Below, piece after piece: positions 55,680 to 64,000 of a stretch of 64,000 nucleotides of DNA (its first letter is position 1; each line of letters begins with the position of its first letter). The position numbers were made by a program, and so were the translations under genes. This DNA comes from Zanthoxylum bungeanum (taxonomy: Eukaryota; Streptophyta; Magnoliopsida; Sapindales; Rutaceae), in contig SKCR01038154.1 of assembly GCA_019454045.1 (NCBI GenBank), forward strand, positions 1 to 64,000. Reading direction: 5' to 3'. The notes beneath the pieces are model-generated. The model ran no database searches. It was not told the DNA's origin and saw nothing but the letters and a program-made list of their open reading frames with translations.

Positions 55680-56515
55680 TGATCGGTGAAATCACACACG
55701 TCACGCAAGTGCACGTATCACTCAAGTAGTATAAAAAATATCGATCATATGAGGACTTAATTCTTTTACTATTATTAATTATTGACGCTAAATATTTACA
55801 GGTATCTAATTAGGAAAGAAATGGATTGTTCGCTGGTTGAAGTTGGATTTGATTAAAATAAATAAATACAAAATAAAATAAAGAAAATTAATAATAAAGA
55901 AAATATCTAGGGTTTTGAATTCACCCAATATTATTCTAATAATGAATTGATTCTCTTATACATGTGTAATAAATCAGTTGTTAACCTGGAACATGAAGAT
56001 ATGCATAAGCCTCTGTCGATGGTCGAATGCAAACACCTAAAGTAACCCAATTAGCTATATGTCTATGTTAACCAAGAAACCATGAATTCACTAAGTTCAA
56101 GTTCCAATAGTGGCTACCCACGCCCGAAAAGTATATGTCTATCCTGGAAGGAAATCTCTAAGATGTGAGATTGTGAGCTATTGAATCTAAGGCTGAAACC
56201 TAAAATCCCTTCGTCAAGTTCATTTTAAGTTTACCACATCAATCTTATTGGTGATCAGGCAACAAGAAGCATTAAGCTTACGATTCAATAAATAAGCCTA
56301 ATGTATTACCCATTATATTAGAAAATCAACTATTAACTCGTGAATATTGTGCTTCATAACTTCACTGGATTAAAAATAAAATATCGGGGGTTAGGGGATC
56401 CACCTTTCATATTTCAAATCTAGAAATCTCCCTTATTATAATATATAAATTTGTATTATATTACCAACTGACCATATAGGTGGTATCCTGATTAAGTCAT
56501 ATTTTAATTAATCCC
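55680..56515 (-). repeat. inverted Athila-type LTR fragment
   Basis: Minus strand ends ...CCGATCA at 55680. Plus strand TGATCGGTGAAATCACACAC to about 56515 is the reverse complement of the last part of the LTR at 46799-48699 (cf. GCGCACGTATCATTCAAGTA). It includes a hairpin unit with ACCACC-TATAT-GGT at 56484-56463. Truncated where the next Copia LTR begins. Confidence 0.7.
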
Positions 56516-57590
56516 TAATAAAGTGTTTTTAGATATTTAATCAAGTTGATCAAACTTTAGTTAAGTGAAATTGAAATGAAAATTGCCAAATACATGCTTG
56601 TAATTTCGGCCAAGGGTTTTTTGTTACAAGTATATATTGTTTTCATTTAATCTTCATTTGATAACCTAATACACTTTTCATAAAACTCCATTGAAAGAAA
56701 CTAAGGAAACAAGTGAAGAAGAAAAGGAAAAATCAAAAGAAAGCTTGGATTTAGTAAGTTTTTCAAACTTACTATTAGATGAGAAATTGTTCCTTATGAT
56801 CTAGGCTTTAACATATGATGTTCTTAAGTTATTCCTTTCTTTATTATTTGTGTTTTTGTTGATGGAAGTTTTGATGGAAGTGTTGAGCATGTATGATGAA
56901 AGAAGATTGTGACTATTGTAGTTGTAAGCTTTCTTTTAAGGTTTTGGAAACCATGTTGCTAATCTAGAGTTATTGACCCACTCTTAAATGACCTAGATTT
57001 GATCTTGAGTTGTTTCATTGTGTTGAGACTTGGATTGGATGGAAGAATGATGATTAAAGTAATTGATTTAAACTATTTGGTCTAATTTGTCCAATTTGAA
57101 GAAATTGAAAAATTAGGGTTCATGACCAATTCCAAATTTGGGGCTTTTCATATATGTTGTGTATTTGGATGTGTATATGATGCATATAAAGTTTCATGTT
57201 GATTGGATTACATCTTGATATTTTTTGAAGCATGAAATGATAAAGTGCACAAATGGCACCCCTTTGGAGGCTCTCGGCCAAGAACTTGAAATTTGGGGAT
57301 TTTGGTTGCTTTGATGTTTTGAACATGCTAAGTTCATATTAGAAATGATTTAGAATCATTCAAAATTGATTTGATCAATTTCGGACTAAAATGGACAAAA
57401 ATACCAAGTAAGGGTAATTTGGTAAATTCACCTAAATATGATTTATTGAATTTTATTTCATAATTTGATTATTGGAATATTAAATAAATATGTTTATTTA
57501 ATTAATCCGAGAAAAAGTTTTGAAATCGGAAAATTTGATTTTCCACCGCTTCCGCTGCGTTACCGGATTTAGCCCCTAAAAACCCCTACA
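56516..57590 (+). repeat. Copia 5' LTR, lacking its front ~1.3 kb
   Basis: Corresponds to about 63640 onward in the 3' LTR. Ends AAAAACCCCTACA. Confidence 0.8.
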
Positions 57591-57593
57591 AAA

Positions 57594-57605
57594 TGGTATC
57601 AGAGC
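57594..57605 (+). other. primer-binding site, initiator tRNA-Met
   Basis: TGGTATCAGAGC, three bases after the LTR. Confidence 0.9.
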
Positions 57606-58353
57606 GAGTCTGATTCTAGGCCCCCTAAAATGATTAGCTTTAATTAAATCAATGTTTAATCATGTTTTCTTGACTTTATACATGCTTATTATAATCTAAT
57701 TTGGTTAGATTTATGGTGTATGACACTTAGCGGAAAATCCCTAATTAATAAGGTTTTAATGTAATTATGTATTTGATGCATGTTATGTGGTCCGTCTTGA
57801 CAATACGGTTTATGAATACTTCTCTGTGACTACATCCGAGACTGTGCCTCTGCTGTGAGGGTGTAGCCGATGGAGATTTATTTATACCGGATGTATATCA
57901 GATACTAGGTAAATTCAAGTAAAAGCGGAATTCTGAACATGCCCTAGCTGTCAGGATTACGTAAGTAACTTGAGTTTATCATTGACGAGTTTAACCTTGG
58001 TACGTCTCCTTGTGGGCCTGCCTTCGCAGCGACAACGAGAAACGACCAGGATCGGAAACCCAGGAGTCATTAGAGAATGATTGACAAATGAGTTGTCTAC
58101 CTGATGAATATACGTAGGCGAGATCGTGCCTCTGCTGTGAGCCGAAGTATATTCACGGGATCCACCTTTCACTATTAGTATTTAATTTAATTATTAAATC
58201 TTTGTATTCTGTTTGGGGATTACAGTATTGCATGATTTAGTGGGATGGGCATTTTTAGATTAAAAATCCATGATCTAGTTTATGCTTTTGATATTATATG
58301 AAACTGTTTATTTACTGCTAACCGTTTTTCGTGATCTATATGATAGATTGGCG

Positions 58354-59220
58354 ATGGCGGCACAATCCACAAATCAGTTTGCGCGTATGCTTGATGCGAA
58401 CAAACTGAAATGCGCTGAGAACTTCGCTGACTGGGAATTGGATTTGAGGATTGTCCTCGATTCTGAAAAGCTGGGATATGTTCTTGAGGGTCCGTTGCCC
58501 CTTGCTGTGGGTGTGGATGCTTCAGAGGAGGAACGCCGAGTTTTTGAAACTTGGAAGGATGATGATTTAAGGGTTAAATCATACATCCTTAGTTCACTTT
58601 CTCCGAAACTCAAGCAACAGTACTATGGTATGCTAGATTCTTATAGTATGATGACGCGATTGAGACAATCGTTTGAGAACCAAGAACAAGTGATTGTTCA
58701 CAAAGTCGCCATGGAACTGTTCCATGCGCGTCTGGATGAGGGGAAAAATGTTAGCCCACATGTATGTTCTTCAGATGATCGATTTGATCGATCAATTGAG
58801 GCAACATAATCTCATCTTGAATGACGTTCTTGGTAGGAGTGTCATTCTTGGTTCACTTCCAGCTTCATTTCGCTAGTTCGTGATGTACTTCAACATGAAT
58901 GGGACTGTCTGTACCTACCAGGAGCTATATAGGATGTTGCTCACGACAGAAGAGGATCTTAAGAATAGAGTACTGACTCGCCCACCTAGATCTACTTCTC
59001 TCTCTGCTTCTTCCTAAGGATGGTCCAAGGGAAAGAAGAAGAAATGGAAGAAGAAGAAGGCTTTCGGTCCTCAACAGCAGGCGAAGATTGCTAAGCCCAA
59101 GAGGGCTTCTGAAGACAAATGCCACCATTGCGGCAAAGTCGAGCATTGGAAAAGGAACTGTCCTGATTACATCGCCCAGCTAAGGAGAGATAGAGCATCT
59201 ACATCAGGTACATTTATTTT
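58354..59220 (+). pseudogene. Copia gag
   Basis: ATG at 58354 (MAAQSTNQFARMLDANKL). Capsid text: FADWELDLRIVLDSEKLGYV, VKSYILSSLSPKLKQQYYGM. A frameshift near 58750 moves to the frame of pol: LQMIDLIDQLRQHNL, ILGSLPASFR then a stop, FVMYFNMNG. A basic stretch (KGKKKKWKKKKAFG) precedes the zinc knuckle CHHCGKVEHWKRNC at 59120-59161, which has all four ligands. Two in-frame stops plus the shift. Gag packages the element RNA into cytoplasmic particles. Confidence 0.85.
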
Positions 59221-62200
59221 TCCAGTTATTGATTTATCTTTGGCTTGTGAAGCCGTTACATCCAACTGGATTTTAGATTTTGCTTGTCCCATTCACATTT
59301 GCAATTCGTTGCAGGTGCTGAAAGAAAGTAGGAGGCTGAAGCCCGGGGAGATGCATTTGCGGTTCGGGTGTGGAGACTCTTTGGATGCAGTTGCAATGGG
59401 AGTATGCGAGATCTCATTGCCGAATGAGACAATTTTGTTAAATGAATGCCATTTTGTACCTGGATGTGTAGCTAATATTATATCACTTTTTGTATTGGAT
59501 ACAGAAGGCTTTTGTATTAATATTAAGAACAATTCTTTCTATTTATATGATAGTAATAATATTCAGATCCTTTGTTGTCCAAACCAGCATGGTCATTATA
59601 CATTGCAAACTTCAAAATATATATTAAATACTGGAGTTAATAAACGTAGTTTACATGTAATTAATAATACTGAACTTTGGCATATGAGACTTGGTCACAT
59701 TGGCGTTAAACGCCTTACCCAATTGGTTAGGAATGGTTTGATACCGGATCTTACCATTGAATCCTATCCAACTTGTGAATCCTATATTCAGGGTAAAATG
59801 ACCAAAGCCTCATTTTTTGGTGTTGGACACCGTGCCATTAACTTATTGGAACTCATACATTCTGTTGTATGTGGTCCACTAAGTCAAACCGCTCACAGTG
59901 GTTATTCGTACTTCGTTACCTTTACCGATGATCTGTCACAGTACGATTATGTCTATTTGATGAGACATAAATCAGAAACCTTTGAAAAGTTCAAAGAGTT
60001 CCGAAATGAAGTAGAAAAACAAACTGGTAAATATATTAAATGCCTTCGATCAGATCGAGGCGGCGAGTATATGAGTGGTGAGTTCATGGATTATATGAAG
60101 GAGAATGAGATTCTCGCTCAATATACTCCTCCAGGTACTCCACAACACAATGGAGTGTCTGAGAGGAGAAATCAGACTTTATTGGATATGGTCCGATCAA
60201 TGTTGAGTTTCACAGATTTGCCTTATTACTTATGGGGCTACTCTCTCTTAACAGCCGTACATCTTTTGAACAAGATTCCATCAAAAGCTGTTCCTACGAC
60301 TCCGTATCAGATATGGTTCGGTAGGAGACCAAATCTTAATTATATTAAGGTTTGGGGTTGTCCTACCTATGTCAGGGTGACTCAGCAAGATAAGCTTTCG
60401 CCTCGAGGGCAAAAGTTTAGGTTTGTCGAATATCCTTCGAATACGAGGGGATATCTGTTCTATGATATCGAGCATCGAAATGTGTTCGTATCTCGCTTCG
60501 CAAATTTCTAGAAGTATAATTTTTGTCAGAAGGTGATAATCATAGACATGTTGAGCTTGATGAAGTCCAACCTGAAAACAACGAACCAACGGAGGAACCT
60601 GAAGTTCAAGTAGATGAAGGACCTTCAACACACACACTCCGTAGGTCGGAAAAGGGTATCTAGACCTCATGAACGCTTGTATTTGATACAAGAAAAGAGT
60701 CTGGATGTTCTCTTAGTTGAAGAGACAAATCCTTTCACCTATAGAGAATCGATGTTGGACATCGACTCCGTGAAATGGCAAAGTGCCATGAAATCCGAGA
60801 TAGACTCAATGCATGAAAATCAAGTTTGGGACTTGATTTCGCTTCCCGAAGGAATTGTTCCTATTGGTTGTAAATGGGTTTACAAGAGGAAGCGCGGGTC
60901 TGACGGTAAGATTGAAACTTACAAGGCCTGACTGGTAGCAAAAGGTTACACGCAGCGACCTAGCGTCGACTACGATGAAACTTTTTCGCCGGTGGCAATG
61001 CTTAAGTCTATCCGGATTTTGCTTTCTATAATTGCGTATCATGACTACGAGATTTGGCAAATGGATGTCAAAACAACTTTTCTAAATGGATTTCTTGATG
61101 AAGAAATCTATATGGAACAGCCTGAAGGTTTCGCGTCTAGCGAAACCTCGGGTATGGTATGTAAGCTTAAGAAGTCCATTTATGGACTTAAACAAGCTTC
61201 ACGAAGTTGGAATCTTCGATTCGATGAGATTATTAGATCGTCTGGTTTTCTCAAGAATTCGGAAGAATCTTGTGTGTATCAGAAGGCCAGTGGGAGCATG
61301 GTCGTATTTTTAGTCTATATGTTGATGACATCCTAAGCATTGGGAATGATTCAGGTATGTTACAAAGCGTCAAAGCGTACCTCTGTAAGAATTTATCCAT
61401 GAAGGACCTGAGAGAAGCTTCCTATGTTTTAGGGATAAAACTCTATAGAGATAAATAAAGGAGGATGATTGGGTTATCCCAATCAATGTACATAGATAAG
61501 ATCTTGGAACGGTATAGTTTTGGTAACTGTAAGACAACAAACATACCGTTCAGACATGGGATTCATCTTTCAAAAATGATGTGTCCACAAACAGAAGATG
61601 AGAATGTTAGAATGTCTAACCAACCTTACGCTTCGTGTTTGGGTAGCATAATGTATGACATGTTATGTACGAGGCCTGATATCAGTTTCGCTGTTAGTGT
61701 AACTAGTCGATATCAGTCCAATCCAGGTAATGACCATTGGATGGTCATTAAACATATCCTAAAGTATCTCAAATGTACCAATGATAAGTTAATAATTTAT
61801 GGAGGAAACGAACTGCAGGTTAATGGGTATATAGACTCCGATTTTCAATCGGATCCCGATGATATAAAGTCTACATCTGGATTTGTCTTTACCCTTAACG
61901 GAGGTGCAGTTTGTTGGAAGAGTTCCAAACAGGGATCGACAGCAGATTCCACCACTGAGGTAAAATATATTGCAGCTTCTGAAACTGCAAAAGAGGCTGT
62001 GTGGATAAAGAACTTTATCACAGATTTGGGAGTTGTCCCAAGTATCGAGAATGCGATTCCGTTATACTGTGATAATACTGGAGCCATTGCGCAAGCAAAG
62101 GAACCGATGGCGCATCAGAAGTCGAAGCATGTGGAACGCATGTACCACATCATTCGAGAGATCGTGTTGCGAGGGGATATTGTCGTGTGTAAGGTACCGA

Positions 62201-62304
62201 GTGAAGATAATGTAGCAGACCCACTGACGAATGCCATACATTCGAAGCTGTTTGATAAACACGTGAAGTCGATGGGAATTAGATACAATCGATATTGGCA
62301 CTAG
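59221..62304 (+). pseudogene. Copia pol: protease, integrase, RT, RNase H
   Basis: Protease: NWILDFACPIHICNS, where DSG/A is now DFA. Pre-integrase: LWHMRLGHIGVKRL, and TCESYIQGKM, where the second zinc Cys has become Tyr. Integrase D-D-E is present in VTFTDDLSQYDYVYLM, CLRSDRGGEYMSG and HNGVSERRNQTL. A stop at 60511 and frame changes follow. RT: QSAMKSEIDSMHENQVWDLI, a TGA in KA-LVAKGYTQ (probably CGA to TGA), YDETFSPVAM, WQMDVKTTFLNG, IYGLKQASRSWN. A base lost at about 61315 splits the YVDD box. A stop lies at 61456. RNase H runs 61465-62304, but the catalytic TTEAEY is TTEVKY. Not functional. Confidence 0.9.
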
Positions 62305-62320
62305 AGCAAGTGTGAGATTT

Positions 62321-64000
62321 TGTTGGGGTTGGTGCTCAGAGCGCCAATTCCCGGTTGTATTTCTTTTGAATACTTCTGTAAAACATTATTATTATGAATA
62401 ATATATGCGGTTTCTATAATATAATCTATCTTATTAAATGGTAAAGACGTAATGACCTTAGAATGATTAGTCATGGTACTGTTGCAAAAGCGTCGCAACT
62501 GACATTGAGTAGTATTATGACGTTGTTATTCTCAGATAGTTCATGGTCAAGGTTTACACTACTTGGTCAGTATAGTAAACCCGTTGAGACCGGTACATGT
62601 CGTATACTGGAATATATGATTCCAATGGTTTCTGAATGAACCATAAGTCTTGGAGACTAGTATAGACGTGTAGGTGTTTATAACGGATAAACACTGAACG
62701 ACTCACCGAAGATTCTTAATGGATGGTACACCAGCGTCAATAAGAATCTTCTCGGGTTGAGTAGCACTTGTGATTCTTAGACTTGAGATGCCATTGTGGG
62801 CACATGAGACATCTTCTACACTTAGATGGCAGTCACGTCACCGATCTATTTAGATTAGACCTCCGCATGTTCGTTGGGTGTAGACAGATCCTCAGGGTGT
62901 CCTATGTGTATCAAGATAGGATCCGCCAGTTCTGTGTATCAGAGCATAGGTAGTCCATATGATTAGCAATCAGATAAAACCATGGGCACGTGGTAAAGTT
63001 TAGAAGCTAGTTCTAAACATTCTTTTAGAGATTGCTAATGGAATAGTCGACTGGATAATCCCCATAGAGATTTGACGTTTACATCTATATCTCTGGGATT
63101 TATCCGGATACATGTGACGGAGGAATTATACATTTGCCATGACCTCGACCTGTATGGTTCAGCGAGATTATCCGTGATCGTCATAATCTATGGGTGGATA
63201 GATTATGGACACGAAATTAGATTTCGTGACAGATATACCTGAATCTAGAGAGTCTCAATAATGAAACATACTCGTAGAGCACTAGAGCAACATTAATAAA
63301 TAATATTGATTATTTATAAAGTCGTTTAAAAGGTTAAACGCAAAATACATGCTAAAGGGACCCGATAGTCATTTGCTTAATTATTGTGTATTTACATTTA
63401 ATACTTAATTAATTTAAATACACATTAATTAATAGTCAAATTGATATATTTGACTTATATCCTAAATGAATATATGTTTTTGATATTTAATGTAAATATT
63501 ATACATATATTTAATATATTTGTATTTGATTAATTAATTATTATTTAATTGTTAAATGATTAAATTAATTAAAATAAAATATCTTACATTAGGATATTTG
63601 ATTTAAATGGCTTAGTTGCCTTTGTTGCCGAGATTAAATATCTAATAAAGTGTTTTTAGATATTTAATCAAGTTGATCAAACTTTAGTTAAATGAAATTG
63701 AATGAAAATTGCCAAATACATGCTTGTAATTTCGGCCAAGGGTTTTTTGTTACAAGTATATATTGTTTTCATTTAATCTTCATTTGATAACCTAATACAC
63801 TTTTCATAAAACTCCTTGAAAGAAACTAAGGAAACAAGTGAAGAAGAAAGGAAAAATCAAAAGAAAGCTTGGATTTAGTAAGTTTTTCAAACTTACTATT
63901 AGATGAAGAAATTGTTCCTTATGATCTAGGCTTTAACTATGATGTTCTTAAGTTATTCCTTTCTTTATTCTTTGTGTTTTTGTTGATGAAAGTTTTGATG
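62321..64000 (+). repeat. Copia 3' LTR, continues beyond window
   Basis: TGTTGGGGTTGGTGCTCAGAG. Hairpin cluster as in the other copies, e.g. 63053-63105 (GGATAATCCC/GGGATTTATCC version). Confidence 0.88.

Larger units (their letters stand above)
56516..64000 (+). mobile_element. Ty1-Copia element with broken full-length gag-pol (runs off window)
   Basis: The 5' LTR is truncated (about 56516-57590), followed by a tRNA-Met primer site (57594), leader, gag from 58354, pol to 62304, and a 3' LTR from 62321 past the window end. Its LTRs belong to the subfamily of the internal LTR at 33307. Coding regions are recognisable throughout, with a handful of stops and single-base shifts, so it is younger than the other Copia copies but not autonomous. 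Confidence 0.88.

Noticed and set aside
1..64000. CRISPR arrays, rRNA genes, bacterial operons
   Set aside because: No regularly spaced repeat-spacer array, no rRNA signature, and gene structure is plant-like with introns.

Overview
The window looks like nuclear DNA of a plant, most likely a eudicot. The supports are AT-rich sequence with split genes, plant-type transposon families (Athila- and Tat-type Gypsy, Ty1-Copia, FAR1-type MULE, Pack-MULE, hAT), LTR-element primer sites matching plant initiator tRNA-Met and tRNA-Asp, and fragments of plant genes (TAF1B/RRN7, PEX11, LOG). The species cannot be named. Only one piece looks like a resident host gene: the first exon of a Pol I factor TAF1B-like gene at the left edge. 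Everything else is mobile DNA, relics, or sequence I could not assign.

Layout. 1-3700: start of the TAF1B-like gene (minus strand), with a possible leader exon near 3.65 kb. 3.73-5.90 kb: decayed MULE with a FAR1-domain transposase pseudogene. 6093-8105: intact-ended Pack-MULE with a perfect 9-bp target duplication, carrying a PEX11 gene end (intron retained) and one unidentified exon. 8.2-9.4 kb: AT-rich deletion derivative of the first MULE. 10387-15259: 5'-truncated Athila-type Gypsy element (minus strand) with a 3' LTR, a LOG cytokinin-enzyme pseudogene, a second captured gene fragment and the integrase tail. It is cut by an inverted LTR at 15260. 16479-24576: degenerate Copia element with 5-bp target duplications. 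24577-41976: decayed Tat-type Gypsy on the minus strand, itself hit by a small hAT element (26820-27604), an LTR fragment and a 12.4-kb chimeric Copia element (29506-41921, target duplication TCATC). From 41977: a probable solo LTR. 45438-45686: a tRNA-derived SINE. 46799-55013: an Athila-type element arranged LTR-internal-LTR-internal, whose first internal region carries an intronless LOG gene copy with small frame lesions. 55014-56515: Tat gag and an inverted Athila LTR fragment. 56516 to the end: another Copia element with nearly complete but broken gag-pol.

Two signals stand out. First, one Athila-type family has carried a host-derived LOG gene in the same place and orientation in two separate copies (13130-13786 minus, 50619-51272 plus), together with a shared upstream TATA-like box. 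Second, the long LTRs of both superfamilies contain hairpins whose stems change sequence but keep pairing. Three unrelated Copia LTR families share a two-hairpin module, the second with related GATGGTACA-like loops, and the Athila LTRs have an array of ACCGCC/GGCTGGT hairpins. These look like selected RNA structures in the retrotransposon transcript.
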